From assembly GCA_028713555.1 (NCBI GenBank), contig JAQTOA010000012.1:36387-100386 (forward strand): 64,000 bases of DNA, given 5' to 3'. Below, one piece after another: positions 1 to 9,227 of this stretch. Source of the stretch: Sterolibacterium sp. Its GTDB lineage: Bacteria > Pseudomonadota > Gammaproteobacteria > Burkholderiales > Rhodocyclaceae. A program made the position numbers and the translations under genes. Below the pieces are notes generated by a model. It ran no database searches and was not told where the DNA came from. It saw only the letters and a program-made list of their open reading frames with translations. The stretch's first letter is position 1. Each line of letters starts with the position of its first letter.

Positions 1-1
1 C

Positions 2-640
2 CTGCTGGCGGTCGACAACTGCTTCTGCACGCCGGTGCTGCAACAACCATTGAAACTGGGGGCCGATCTGGTCATTCACTCCGCCACCAAATACCTCGAC
101 GGCCAGGGGCGCGTCCTCGGCGGTGCAGTGTGCAGCAATCAGGCATTGACCGAGGAAATCTTCAAGTTCCTGCGTACCACAGGTCCGACGCTGTCGCCAT
201 TCAATGCATGGATCATTCTGAAGGGGCTGGAGACACTCAAGATCCGCGTGCAGGCACAGTCGTCCAACGCGCTCGAGTTGGCGCAATGGCTGGAACGTCA
301 GCCCCGCGTGGCACGTATTTTCTATCCCGGTTTACCCTCGCACCCGCAGCACCAGTTGGCAATGCGCCAGCAGGCCAGCGGTGGAGCGATTCTCTCATTC
401 GAAGTCAAAGGCGGGCGCGAGGCGGCGTGGCATGTCGTCGATAACTGCAAGCTGCTTTCCATCACCGCCAATCTCGGTGACACCAAGACCACCATCACCC
501 ACCCGGCCAGCACCACCCATGGTCGCATCAGCGCGGAAGCGCGCGCCGCCTCGGGTATATCCGAAGGATTGCTAAGGATTGCCGTGGGGCTGGAGGCCGT
601 GGCCGACATCGAGGCCGATCTGACGCGCGGATTGGCCTGA
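2..640 (+). CDS. metZ: O-succinylhomoserine sulfhydrylase, 3' part
   Basis: This is the C-terminal 212 residues of a PLP-dependent Cys/Met metabolism enzyme; the 5' end lies outside the window and the reading frame is open from base 2. The segment SATKYLDGQGRVLGG carries the PLP-binding lysine in the usual family context, and the conserved ...SITANLGDTKTTITHPAST... stretch follows. The QGRVLGG wording and the LSPFNAWIILKGLETL segment fit the MetZ branch, which makes homocysteine from O-succinylhomoserine and sulfide, better than cystathionine gamma-synthase. That sub-family choice is inferred. The protein is expected in the cytoplasm, in methionine synthesis. Confidence 0.88.
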   Translation: MLAVDNCFCTPVLQQPLKLGADLVIHSATKYLDGQGRVLGGAVCSNQALTEEIFKFLRTTGPTLSPFNAWIILKGLETLKIRVQAQSSNALELAQWLERQPRVARIFYPGLPSHPQHQLAMRQQASGGAILSFEVKGGREAAWHVVDNCKLLSITANLGDTKTTITHPASTTHGRISAEARAASGISEGLLRIAVGLEAVADIEADLTRGLA

Positions 641-663
641 TAGGCAATACCAAAGGATTAGGA

Positions 664-710
664 CGTGTTCTCAATTGATCGGCGCGATGCGTCGCTCAGT
701 TGAGAGCACG
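664..710. repeat. Inverted repeat downstream of metZ
   Basis: Arms at 664-678 and 696-710 pair over 15 positions with two G-U type mismatches, around a loop that itself contains a small GCGA/TCGC pair. It lies 24 bases after the metZ stop and just before the next gene. It may act as a terminator or attenuator, but no T-run follows it, so the role is uncertain. Confidence 0.4.
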
Positions 711-725
711 CTCTAGGCCCTATCC

Positions 726-1802
726 GTGTCGCATCTGTTCGTCGACATTTCAGCGCACGGCTTGGGCCATCTTGCGCAGACGGCGCCAGTCCTGAACCAA
801 CTGCATCGGACGCAGCTGCGCCTGACCGTGCGTAGCGGCCTATCTTTGCATCAGCTGCGGCGGCGCATCAGTGCTCCCTTTGAGTTCATCCCGGGCGAGC
901 CGGATTTCGGTTTTGTCATGCGCAATGCGCTCGACATCGATTTGGCCAAAAGTGCCTCCCGCTATCAGCAGCGGCATCGAAATTGGTCAAACGCCATTGC
1001 CGCCGAGGCGGATTTTCTCCGCCAACTCAAGCCTGACCTGGTGCTGAGCAACGTCGCCTATCTACCGCTGGCGGGTGCCGCCCGGATTGGTGTTCCTGCC
1101 GTGGCGATGTGTTCATTGAACTGGGCCGACTTGTTCGCGCATTATTTTAGCGGGAAAGTTTGGGCCGCCTCGATTCACGATGAAATGCTATGCGCTTATC
1201 ACAGCGCTGCGGCCTTTCTTCGTGTGACGCCAGGCATGCCGATGTCCGCATTGGCAAATCTGCAACCCATCGGACCAATTGCTTCCAACGTCCCGGCGCA
1301 ACGAACAGAAGTCGCCACAAGCCTCGGGATACCGGTGACGGAGCGCTGGGTACTGGTTGCCTTGGGAGGAATCGAGCATCGCTTGCCAGTGGAAGCGTGG
1401 CCCAAACCTGCCGGCGTGCGCTGGCTGGTTCCGGATAATTGGGAAGTCTCTCGGGCCGACGTCAGCAGCTACGGCCAGCAAGTCAGTTTTATCAACCTGC
1501 TCGCCAGTGCTGACGCATTAATCACCAAAACAGGATATGGCAGCTTCGCCGAAGCATCCTGCAATGGCATTCCGGTGCTTTACTTGCGGCGTCCAGACTG
1601 GCCCGAGGAACCGTGCTTAATCGAATGGCTAAAAGCCCACAGCCGATCAGCCGAAATTACGCGCGCCGAAGCTCACTCGGGAATGTTTGTCCACCGGCTT
1701 GAAGAAGTATGGAACACTGCTTGTCCGGCGCGTCCTCATCCCCATGGAATTACCGAGGCTTGCGCATGCATTTCCCGTTTATTGCAATCTCCGCATCTAT
1801 AA
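726..1802 (+). CDS. Putative GT-B fold glycosyltransferase
   Basis: The 358-residue protein has the plan of a GT-B glycosyltransferase related to MurG and the UDP-glycosyltransferases. The N-terminus has a glycine-rich start (DISAHGLGHLAQTAPVL), there is a middle linker, and the C-terminal donor domain contains ALITKTGYGSFAEASCNGIPVLYL, which resembles the nucleotide-sugar loop of that fold. It has no signal peptide and no clear membrane segment, so it is probably cytosolic or peripheral. It starts with GTG; the AGG upstream is a weak ribosome site. Together with the next gene, a polytopic membrane protein, it may modify a surface glycan. Substrate and product are unknown. Confidence 0.55.
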   Translation: MSHLFVDISAHGLGHLAQTAPVLNQLHRTQLRLTVRSGLSLHQLRRRISAPFEFIPGEPDFGFVMRNALDIDLAKSASRYQQRHRNWSNAIAAEADFLRQLKPDLVLSNVAYLPLAGAARIGVPAVAMCSLNWADLFAHYFSGKVWAASIHDEMLCAYHSAAAFLRVTPGMPMSALANLQPIGPIASNVPAQRTEVATSLGIPVTERWVLVALGGIEHRLPVEAWPKPAGVRWLVPDNWEVSRADVSSYGQQVSFINLLASADALITKTGYGSFAEASCNGIPVLYLRRPDWPEEPCLIEWLKAHSRSAEITRAEAHSGMFVHRLEEVWNTACPARPHPHGITEACACISRLLQSPHL

Positions 1803-1901
1803 TTGACGTGCCGCCAAATCGGTTGCTTACATCAGCCGGCGTATCCATTCAATCACCACAGCCATCAGTTTCTCCTGTGCACGTAGCCGCGTAGATATCT
1901 C

Positions 1902-3434
1902 ATGTCAAACTCCCAGGCCGCATCCCGGTCACTCTCTTGCAATCTATTCAGTCGGCTCCACTCGCTGGAGCGACTGCTGCTAAAGCATTCCATTGGCACC
2001 CTGCTGGTCACCAGCCTCTGCTTGTTTCTGCCGCTATGCATTGCAAGATTAAGCCTCATAGACGATCACGAAATCGTCAGGATTCTTACCCTGTTCGACG
2101 ACCAGAAATGGCTAGGCATCAGAGAGTTCCTTCTTTCCGTCGATTTTGGCGATCTTCCGCGCTTCCGACCAACCTATTATTTCTTCCGAGTCTCAGAATC
2201 CATCCTATTCCGTGACTTCGCTCCGGCGTGGTTTGCGATGCGCCTCGTCATGGCAGCCACCTTCGCCGTCGCAACATTGATGCTGGCAAGCACTTTTCTG
2301 TCGCCCAGAAACTCGCTCTTGATGGCCGTTGGATTCTTGTCGATGCCGATTGTCCCGGATATTTTCATGAGGCTCGGTCCGGGTGAATCTTATGCCGCCG
2401 GGCTGTGCGCCCTAATCATTATCGCGTTTGTCAAACGCTGGCCCCATACCTGGTTAGCCGCCTCGCTGTGCGCAACACTACTGGTTGGGATCAAGGAGAA
2501 TTTTCTTTTCCTGATTCCATTTCAGCTATATCCGATCCTTATTGCCGTGCGCCGGAATAAGCGTATTTCAGCTGTTGCCGCAGCCTGCTTTTTCGGAACC
2601 TCGCTTGCATTTGCATGTGTCATCGCATTAAAGCTGCTGCAAACGCATGGAGTCGATGTCTATGGCAACTCCATTCAGGATGGCCGGCTACTTTCCGCGC
2701 TACTGTCCCTGTTGGGCTCGCTGCGAGGACTGGCTACGGTCGCCCTGGTTGCCACATCCGTTGGCGTCTGGAGCATCCTGAGGTTAAGAAAGGCCATCTC
2801 TCAAGAAGCATTGGTATTGGTACCGATAGCGGTCTTGTGTCTCTCTTTCAACATCCTCTTCTATGGCGAAGTGCCCAGAGTTTATAGCCGATACGGCTTT
2901 CCATTTTGGTATATCTTTCTATTGTTGGCGGGCTATTGTGGGAACTTCTTATTGTCGGGACCACAACCTGGCATCGCGAGGCGCTCGATCTCGCGCGTGT
3001 TGTTAGGCTTTTTCGCCGTAAGTATATGCCTCGGCTTGGGGAGGAACGCAGTAATGGGCTATCGCCACGCAATTAAGTCAATTGAAGCTCAAAAAGGTAT
3101 CAATGCCCTTACCGCGTTCGATAGCCGTCTGCCAATCCTGGTGCACGCGAACAGGACCGCTGACAGCGAACCGATTGTCGCAGTCTCACGTTTCATTGAC
3201 TTTTACAAGGGGCAAGGCGCGATACGATACTTAATCGCGTCTCCCCCATTGGCCGCTGCAACCTCGCCATTCGAATCGGACCTGAATAGCCAGATGCTGC
3301 GGAAAATGCAGCAGGGCGGCGATGGCTACTTGCCGCTGCCAGCCATCATCCCGGCGTCTGATGCCTGTATCGAAGCGTACTTCCGCCGTGAGGAGCCGCC
3401 CTTGTGTGACAATCGAGCGCTGATCCCTTACTAG
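1902..3434 (+). CDS. Polytopic membrane protein, unknown function
   Basis: The 510-residue protein is strongly hydrophobic. It has roughly ten predicted membrane segments between residues 30 and 385, followed by a C-terminal soluble part of about 120 residues containing four cysteine or acidic patches and ending in LCDNRALIPY. The layout resembles GT-C-type membrane glycosyltransferases or O-antigen-type proteins, but I see no diagnostic motif, such as an acidic DD or DE pair in the first loop that I could assign with confidence. It follows a glycosyltransferase-like gene on the same strand with a gap of about 100 bp, which hints at a shared role in surface polysaccharide. No specific function can be assigned. 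Confidence 0.5.
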   Translation: MSNSQAASRSLSCNLFSRLHSLERLLLKHSIGTLLVTSLCLFLPLCIARLSLIDDHEIVRILTLFDDQKWLGIREFLLSVDFGDLPRFRPTYYFFRVSESILFRDFAPAWFAMRLVMAATFAVATLMLASTFLSPRNSLLMAVGFLSMPIVPDIFMRLGPGESYAAGLCALIIIAFVKRWPHTWLAASLCATLLVGIKENFLFLIPFQLYPILIAVRRNKRISAVAAACFFGTSLAFACVIALKLLQTHGVDVYGNSIQDGRLLSALLSLLGSLRGLATVALVATSVGVWSILRLRKAISQEALVLVPIAVLCLSFNILFYGEVPRVYSRYGFPFWYIFLLLAGYCGNFLLSGPQPGIARRSISRVLLGFFAVSICLGLGRNAVMGYRHAIKSIEAQKGINALTAFDSRLPILVHANRTADSEPIVAVSRFIDFYKGQGAIRYLIASPPLAAATSPFESDLNSQMLRKMQQGGDGYLPLPAIIPASDACIEAYFRREEPPLCDNRALIPY

Positions 3435-3474
3435 TCTTTAGCCGATGCTAATCCGCTCACGGGAGGCCGAGTGC

Positions 3475-4647
3475 TTACGCCGCCCTAAGTGCCGTGACGA
3501 TGTTCATGCGCGCCGCTCGCGCAGCGGGCAGAAAGCCGCCGATGAAGCCCATCGCCAGGGCGAATAGCAGTGTTTGGAAGACGATGCGCGGGGTCAGTTG
3601 AAAGCTGAAAGCAAGTTCGGCGAAGGACTGGAAGTTCATGGTCGAAATGGTGACCAGCTGCATCAGCGATGCCAGTATCAAGCCGACCAGTCCGCCGATC
3701 AGCGCCAGCATCAGCGACTCGACCAGGAAGGCACCGAGCACGCTGCGGCGGCGGAAACCCAAAGCCCGCAGAGTGCCGATTTCGCCGGTGCGGCTGGCGA
3801 CTGAAGCATACATGGTGATCATGGCGCCAATCACGGCACCGATGGAAAAAATGATGGACAGGGTAAGGCCGAGGATGCGGATGAAATTGGCCATCAGTTC
3901 CGACTGATCGGCGTAATACTGGCGTTCGCGCTTAACTTCGATAGTCAGGCGCGGGTCGCTTTCGAGCACGCGCTTCAGCGTATCAAAGCCTTCCCTGTCG
4001 GCAAGCCGCAGCGTCACCGACGAGAAAACCGGACGCCGGAAGGCCGGCATCAACTGATCGCTGTCTCCCCATATTTCGGAATCGAAGCCGGTCTTGCCGG
4101 CGTCCAGAACACCCACCACGGTCCACTCGCGATTGCCGAAACGCAAGGTTTCGCCCAGGCCCGCTCCCTGGAAGCGGGTCCCCAGGCTGCTGCCGGCCAC
4201 CACCTCGTAACTGCCGGAACGGAACATGCGTCCTTGCGCGAGTTTCACTTGCGGCCTGAGAGCCAACCCCATCCCGCCGATGCCGCGCACCGTAACATTG
4301 GCGGGATGAACGCTGCCGCTCTGCCGCTTGGGCAAGGTAATCAACACCACCGTTTCCTTGGAGGAAACGAGCTTGCCGTCCGGCCCCAAGGCGACCTGTG
4401 GCTGGCTCTCCATGATCGCGGCGGAAGCTCGGTCGATGCCGCTTTGCATCTCCGTACCGGAACCCTTGCGGATGGCGATTACGTTGTCCTCGCTGCCGGT
4501 GTCGACCAGCGTCTGCCGCAAGCCAGCATCGAGCATCAACACCGCGGCGAAGACAAATACCACCAGCGCCATGGCGCCGGCAGTCAGGAAGGTGGTGAGC
4601 TTGCGCGTGGCCAGGTTGCGCAAACAGTATGAAAGCGGGAGCGCCAT
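3475..4647 (-). CDS. ABC transporter permease, MacB/FtsX type
   Basis: This 390-residue permease has the MacB architecture. A first membrane helix (near residues 15-40) is followed by a large periplasmic MacB-PCD-like domain, then three C-terminal helices of the FtsX domain, including IGEIGTLRALGFRRRSVLGAF just after the second helix. A longer in-frame start exists upstream, but the start at 4647 (MALPLSYC) overlaps the stop of the upstream permease in an ATGA arrangement and places the first helix at the usual distance from the N-terminus. It is the last gene of a four-gene minus-strand operon (adaptor, ATPase, two permeases). The two permeases probably form a heterodimer. The substrate is unknown. 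Confidence 0.85.
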   Translation of the reverse strand: MALPLSYCLRNLATRKLTTFLTAGAMALVVFVFAAVLMLDAGLRQTLVDTGSEDNVIAIRKGSGTEMQSGIDRASAAIMESQPQVALGPDGKLVSSKETVVLITLPKRQSGSVHPANVTVRGIGGMGLALRPQVKLAQGRMFRSGSYEVVAGSSLGTRFQGAGLGETLRFGNREWTVVGVLDAGKTGFDSEIWGDSDQLMPAFRRPVFSSVTLRLADREGFDTLKRVLESDPRLTIEVKRERQYYADQSELMANFIRILGLTLSIIFSIGAVIGAMITMYASVASRTGEIGTLRALGFRRRSVLGAFLVESLMLALIGGLVGLILASLMQLVTISTMNFQSFAELAFSFQLTPRIVFQTLLFALAMGFIGGFLPAARAARMNIVTALRAA

Positions 4648-5801
4648 CAGCCGATGCTCCTTAGCCCTTCGATGATTCTTACCTGAGCGGCATGCCGAGC
4701 CGGCAAGAGCGCCGCCAAAAGCCCAATGATCACGGCGCATGCACATTGCAGCATGACTGTATCTGGGGATACCTGAAAAACCGGAAACAGCGACCCGGTG
4801 TGCTTGCTGAACTCAACCGCCAGCGGAAATGTCAGGGCAATGCTCGCAGCGCCGCCAAGCATCGCCAGCAGCATGGATTCGCCGAGGATGGTCGCAGCCA
4901 CGAAGCCGGAACTGAAGCCAAGCGCCTTCAGTGTCGCATATTCGCCAATACGCTCGCGCGCCGTCATGGCCATGGTATTCGCCATAACAGCCATGATGAT
5001 GAAGATCACCAGATAGGACACCAGCCGGATAGCCACGACGATCGACTCGGTCATCGAGACAAAACCAAGCTGAAAAGCTTTCTCGGTCTCAGTCAGGGTT
5101 TCGGCGGTGGAGTTCTTGAACTGGCTGTCGATTTCAACGGAGATCCGCGCCATGTCCTCGGCATGGGCCGCCTCGATCACATAAAAGCCGATCTGGTCGG
5201 CGCGGCGTCGATAGCGCTGTTTGACAACTTCGTTGAGATAGTCCCAGTGAAAGAACATCTGCGACAGATCGGTTTTCTTGCTCGCGCCATCATAGATGCC
5301 TCGGACCACAAAGGTCCATTCACCGGGGAAAATGGTACCTTTCAAGGTAAGATTATCGCCGAGCTTGAAGCCGTAAACTTCAGCCAGCTTGCGGCCGACC
5401 ACGCAGCCCTTGCGGTCACGCTGGAAATCACGTCTTTCCGCCTCGCTGACGACGAACTCCGGAAACAGGTCGAGGTAGGCGTCGTCGATGGCGAATTGCG
5501 GAAAGAAGTTCTTCGGCTCTTTATAGATGGCGCCAAACCAGTTGGCATAAGCGACGGCACGCACGCCATCGATGGCGCGTATTTTCTGCCGGTAGCTCAC
5601 CGGCATCGGGAATACCAGCGAGATGGCGTTGCGCGTGATAAGCCGCGTTGCCGAAGCCATGTTGGCATTGTTGTACCAGGCGGTAACCACCGTCTGGAGC
5701 AAACCGAATGCCACGATGGCGACCACCAGACCGGCGAGCGTCAAGGCCGTGCGCAGCTTGTGGCGAAAGGAGTTGCGCAAAATGAGCTTGAGAAAATACA
5801 T
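4647..5801 (-). CDS. ABC transporter permease, MacB/FtsX type
   Basis: This 384-residue protein is the partner of the permease encoded just downstream. It has an N-terminal helix near residues 17-40, a periplasmic domain, and three C-terminal helices with the FtsX-type segment ERIGEYATLKALGFSSGFV. It starts 6 bases after the ATPase stop and its own stop overlaps the next start, so the three genes are translationally coupled. Divergence between the two permeases suggests a heterodimer like LolCE rather than a MacB homodimer. The periplasmic adaptor in the same operon points to export or periplasmic handling rather than uptake. Confidence 0.85.
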   Translation of the reverse strand: MYFLKLILRNSFRHKLRTALTLAGLVVAIVAFGLLQTVVTAWYNNANMASATRLITRNAISLVFPMPVSYRQKIRAIDGVRAVAYANWFGAIYKEPKNFFPQFAIDDAYLDLFPEFVVSEAERRDFQRDRKGCVVGRKLAEVYGFKLGDNLTLKGTIFPGEWTFVVRGIYDGASKKTDLSQMFFHWDYLNEVVKQRYRRRADQIGFYVIEAAHAEDMARISVEIDSQFKNSTAETLTETEKAFQLGFVSMTESIVVAIRLVSYLVIFIIMAVMANTMAMTARERIGEYATLKALGFSSGFVAATILGESMLLAMLGGAASIALTFPLAVEFSKHTGSLFPVFQVSPDTVMLQCACAVIIGLLAALLPARHAAQVRIIEGLRSIG

Positions 5802-5807
5802 TACGCC

Positions 5808-6506
5808 TTAAGGCCTGAAGTTTTCTTCGCGCGCCGAAAGCTCGCCCTTCTCCAGATGCATGATGGCATGGGCATGGCTGGCGGCACGCGCATCGTGGGT
5901 AACCATGATGATGGTTTTACCCAGATCGGCATTAAGAGTCTGCATCAGGCGCAGCACGTCTTCGGCCGATTCACGGTCGAGGTCGCCGGTTGGCTCGTCG
6001 GCGACGATCAAATGCGGATCGGAAATCAAGGCGCGAGCAATGGCGACACGCTGCTGCTGGCCGCCGGATAGCTCATTGGGATAATGCGTCTTGCGATCAT
6101 CAAGACCGACCAGCGCCAACGCCGCTTCGACATGTTCGCGCCGTTGGCGGCGGGTAAGCGGGGTAAGCAGCAGTGGCAACTCGACGTTCTCGAAAGCAGT
6201 CAGCACCGGCATCAGGTTGTAGAACTGGAAAATGAAGCCGACGTTGCTGGCCCGCCAATCGGCAAGCCGCGCTTCGGAAAGGCCGCCAATGTCGATACCA
6301 GCCACTTCCAAGCGCCCGCTATCGGGTTGGTCGATGCCGGCAATGAGATTCAGGAGCGTGCTTTTGCCTGAGCCAGAAGGACCCATCAGGCCAAGAAACT
6401 CACCGCTTTCGATAGCCATGCTGATATTAGTGAGCACGGGCACGATCTGCGTCCCGCGCCGATAGGATTTTGAAATATCCTGGAGTTGCACCAGTGGCGC
6501 AGTCAT
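5808..6506 (-). CDS. ABC transporter ATP-binding protein, MacB/LolD type
   Basis: A 232-residue ATPase with all the core motifs: Walker A GPSGSGKST, signature [15 protein letters not shown], Walker B LIVADEPTGDLD, and the H-loop THD. The GDLD ending of Walker B is typical of the MacB/LolD subfamily that works with FtsX-type permeases. It is encoded between a membrane-fusion adaptor and two permeases of that type. It energises the complex from the cytoplasmic face. The substrate cannot be read from this subunit. Confidence 0.9.
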   Translation of the reverse strand: MTAPLVQLQDISKSYRRGTQIVPVLTNISMAIESGEFLGLMGPSGSGKSTLLNLIAGIDQPDSGRLEVAGIDIGGLSEARLADWRASNVGFIFQFYNLMPVLTAFENVELPLLLTPLTRRQRREHVEAALALVGLDDRKTHYPNELSGGQQQRVAIARALISDPHLIVADEPTGDLDRESAEDVLRLMQTLNADLGKTIIMVTHDARAASHAHAIMHLEKGELSAREENFRP

Positions 6507-6553
6507 GACGAGCGCTTCGCTGATTTAACGATCATTGAGTGATTATTTGGCAC

Positions 6554-7732
6554 TCATTTGGCAACCAGGCTGACCTTGCTGCCATCGTGCAATTTTTCCG
6601 ATGGCTTCAGGATCACCTTGTCGCCAAGCTTTAAGCCAGAGATTTCAATCAGGTCACCGATTTTTGCCCCAGGAGTTACCGGCTGCACGCGCGCCACGCC
6701 ATCTGCGACCAGGAACACCACGCTGCGCCCTTCGCGCTGCGCAATGGCGTCAGCATGCACCACTAGGCGCGGCCTGCGGCTTTCGAGCGGAACTGCCTGG
6801 GACAGAAAAGCCACCTTGGCACTCATTTCCGGCAGTATGTCCACACCGTTGCCGACTGTACGGTCGACAAAACGAACCTTGGTCATGACGCTGGCCTTGC
6901 CGCGATCGACAGTCGGGACCAGACGACTCACTTCGCCGCGAAAACGCTGCTCGGGAAAAGCATCCAGGGCGATCTCGCAGGGCTGCCCGACTTTGATCTT
7001 GGCCAAGTTGGCCTCGGAAACATCGGCCTCGACTTCCAAGGTCAGCATGTCGGCCATGCTGACCACGGCGCCCTTGCTGTCGGCGGCCTGGGAAAAAGGC
7101 GTGACGATGTCGCCAACGTTGGCGTTCTTGGTCAGCACCACGCCGTCGAAAGGAGCACGGATTTGCGTCTGATCCACCGCCACCTGGGCGCTGCGCAAAT
7201 TAGCCCGGGCCATGCTCAGGCCCGCGCGCGCCTTGTCAAAACGGGCACGGGCAGAATCAAGGGAGGAAACGGCAATGAATTTTTTCTGCGCCAGATCCTC
7301 GGCACGCGTCAGCGCAACTTCGGCGTCCTTAAGTTCGGCGCGCGCCGAGTCGATACTGGCTGTGGCTTGCATTGCAACTGACCGGACATCCTGACTCTCC
7401 AGGCGGGCGATCACTTGGCCCGTTTTAACCACGCTGCCTTCCTGCACTCCAAGCCATTCAAGGCGTCCGGTGGCCTTGGTGGCCACCGCTGCCTTGCGCT
7501 GGGCAACCACGTAGCCGCTGGCGTTAAGCAGTGTCACCGCTTGATAGGGATAGGCGGTCGAAACGCCTACCGTATCAACGCTGATTTCTCCGCCAAAGCG
7601 GTAGTTCAAGCCGGCCAACACCAGCACCAGCGCTCCGATAGCCAACCACGGCCACCAGCGGCGGCGCCCATTGCCGCTGGCTAAGAGTGCATTGCGGTCG
7701 ATTTTGAGTTGGGATATTTTGTCGGCGGACAT
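6554..7732 (-). CDS. HlyD/MacA-type periplasmic adaptor
   Basis: A 392-residue membrane-fusion protein. It has one N-terminal anchor helix near residues 25-45 (WWPWLAIGALVLVLAGL), a lipoyl-like half motif (VATKATGRLEWLGVQEGSVV), a helical hairpin rich in Ala, Ser and Arg (about residues 115-190), the second lipoyl half (IRAPFDGVVLTKNANVGDIV) and a beta-barrel region. It is the first gene of the operon and is divergent from ubiX with about 90 bp between them. Its family bridges inner-membrane transporters to outer-membrane channels, so the operon probably encodes a tripartite efflux or export system, with an outer-membrane partner elsewhere. Confidence 0.85.
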   Translation of the reverse strand: MSADKISQLKIDRNALLASGNGRRRWWPWLAIGALVLVLAGLNYRFGGEISVDTVGVSTAYPYQAVTLLNASGYVVAQRKAAVATKATGRLEWLGVQEGSVVKTGQVIARLESQDVRSVAMQATASIDSARAELKDAEVALTRAEDLAQKKFIAVSSLDSARARFDKARAGLSMARANLRSAQVAVDQTQIRAPFDGVVLTKNANVGDIVTPFSQAADSKGAVVSMADMLTLEVEADVSEANLAKIKVGQPCEIALDAFPEQRFRGEVSRLVPTVDRGKASVMTKVRFVDRTVGNGVDILPEMSAKVAFLSQAVPLESRRPRLVVHADAIAQREGRSVVFLVADGVARVQPVTPGAKIGDLIEISGLKLGDKVILKPSEKLHDGSKVSLVAK

Positions 7733-7821
7733 GACACAGATAAGATGTGACGAGGAATTAATTATACAGGCGCGTCAAATGCCGGATAATGAGAATGCTG
7801 GCAGGGAATGGAGAGAGGCGC

Positions 7822-8412
7822 ATGGCGAAACTACCGAAGCGATTAGTCGTTGGCATGACCGGTTCGAGCGGTGTCATTTACGGTATTCGCTTGCTCGAGT
7901 TGCTGCACAAGATCCGCGACATTGAAGCCCACCTGGTCATGTCAAACTCGGCCAAGCTAAACGTTCGGCTGGAAACGGACTGGTCGATACAGGACGTCGA
8001 AGCTCTGGCCCATCAGGTCTACGACGTCAAAGACATCGCGGCAAGGCTGTCGAGTGGATCATTCAAAACCTTGGGTATGGTCATTGCGCCCTGTTCCATC
8101 AAGACCTTGTCCGGGATCGCCAACTCCTATTCCGACAACCTGCTGACGCGCGCCGCGGACGTGACGCTCAAGGAGCGACGCAAGCTGGTCCTGATGGTGC
8201 GCGAAACCCCGTTGCATACGGGGCACTGCAAACTCTTATATGAAGCCTCAATGCTGGGGGCCATCCTCGCCCCGCCAATGCCGGCGTTCTATAATCGCCC
8301 CACATCCTTGGACGATATCATTAACCACAGCATCGGGCGCATGCTGGATTTGTTCGACATCGAGACAACGGCGGTCAAACGTTGGGAGGGAGCGCCTTCC
8401 GCCCGTCAATGA
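7822..8412 (+). CDS. ubiX: Flavin prenyltransferase UbiX
   Basis: UbiX attaches a dimethylallyl group to FMN to make prenyl-FMN, the cofactor of UbiD-type decarboxylases used in ubiquinone synthesis and some aromatic pathways. The sequence shows the N-terminal FMN-binding start (RLVVGMTGSSGVIYGIRLLE), the conserved APCSIKTLSGIANSYSDNLLTRAADV core and the VRETPLHTGHCKLLYEASMLGA segment. I chose the ATG at 7822 because a GGAGAG ribosome site sits just upstream and because the protein then starts close to the Rossmann strand, giving 196 residues, normal for the family. An upstream ATG at 7789 is less likely. Confidence 0.9.
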   Translation: MAKLPKRLVVGMTGSSGVIYGIRLLELLHKIRDIEAHLVMSNSAKLNVRLETDWSIQDVEALAHQVYDVKDIAARLSSGSFKTLGMVIAPCSIKTLSGIANSYSDNLLTRAADVTLKERRKLVLMVRETPLHTGHCKLLYEASMLGAILAPPMPAFYNRPTSLDDIINHSIGRMLDLFDIETTAVKRWEGAPSARQ

Positions 8413-8440
8413 TAGAGCGCAGTTGCATACGGTGCATGTT

Positions 8441-8965
8441 ATGAAAATTCTTATCCTCTACTCAACCACCGATGGCCATACCAAAGTAATTTGTCATCGA
8501 CTCCAGCAAGTGATTGAACAAGATTCGCACCAGGTCACACTGGTACCCATTGATGAATGGGTTGATCTTGACTTGATGGCCTTCGACAAGATTGTCATTG
8601 GTGCCAGCATTCGCTACGGCAAGCACAGCCCTAAGGTTTTTAATTTCATCAACAGGAACCTGTCACTGTTGGATATGAAACCCAACGCTTTTTTCTCTGT
8701 GAACGTGGTGGCGCGCAAACCGGAAAAGAACCAGCCGCACACCAATCCCTACCTGCTGAAATTTCTCCGGCGTATTTCCTGGAAGCCCAAGCAATTAGCG
8801 GTCTTTGCGGGCAAGATCGATTATCCCAAATACAGCTTCCTCGACCGCCAGATCATACGGTTCATCATGTGGATGACCAAGGGGCCAACACATCCCAGCA
8901 CAGTGGTTGAATTTACCGACTGGCATCAGGTCGAGGCATTTGGACACCTGATTTGTAAAATGTAG
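8441..8965 (+). CDS. hemG: HemG-type protoporphyrinogen oxidase (flavodoxin)
   Basis: A 174-residue flavodoxin-like protein with the FMN phosphate loop near the N-terminus (LYSTTDGHTKVI), the SIRYGKHSP loop and the VVARKPEKNQPHTNPYLLKFL insert typical of menaquinone/ubiquinone-linked HemG, which oxidises protoporphyrinogen IX in haem synthesis. E. coli HemG has 181 residues. The longer frame that overlaps ubiX lacks homology before MKILILYS, so the ATG at 8441 is the start. With so many haem proteins nearby, a haem-synthesis enzyme is consistent, though proximity alone proves nothing. Confidence 0.85.
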   Translation: MKILILYSTTDGHTKVICHRLQQVIEQDSHQVTLVPIDEWVDLDLMAFDKIVIGASIRYGKHSPKVFNFINRNLSLLDMKPNAFFSVNVVARKPEKNQPHTNPYLLKFLRRISWKPKQLAVFAGKIDYPKYSFLDRQIIRFIMWMTKGPTHPSTVVEFTDWHQVEAFGHLICKM

Positions 8966-9004
8966 TTCCCGACAAGCGCCAACCTCCCCCATAACACAAG
9001 CGCG

Positions 9005-9041
9005 TTCACATCGCTAACGCGGCAAGTTAGCGACGCGTGAA
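9005..9041. repeat. Stem-loop downstream of hemG
   Basis: TCGCTAAC pairs with GTTAGCGA around a seven-base loop, and an outer TTCAC/GTGAA pair extends the stem across a small bulge. It lies about 40 bases after the hemG stop. It could terminate or stabilise that transcript; there is no T-run on the plus strand. Confidence 0.4.
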
Positions 9042-9109
9042 GGTATTGTACAGTTGGTAAAGCCGTACTTGCTTGTATTCAAATAAGAAATGGAAAACCC
9101 TTGGTTCCA

Positions 9110-9132
9110 GATGTACATGAATAATGTACATC
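9110..9132. promoter_or_regulatory. Perfect palindrome, candidate activator site
   Basis: GATGTACAT and ATGTACATC form nine-base perfect arms around a five-base spacer. The site is centred about 110 bases upstream of a sigma-54-like promoter (9228-9242), a normal distance for an enhancer of an NtrC-family activator. A regulator of that family is encoded nearby (12481-13890). The link is inference. Confidence 0.5.
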
Positions 9133-9227
9133 CAGGGAAGCGGCCCAATCTGAAGGTACCGATTTGTTTTGTCATACATCGACACATCTAATTGTTATAT
9201 ATAGACTTTACCAACCTCGTCGACACT

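Noticed and set aside
4692..6071. 459-codon open frame on the plus strand
   Set aside because: It runs antisense to the two ABC genes, has a His/Gln-rich composition typical of a reverse-complement shadow, and shows no family motifs.
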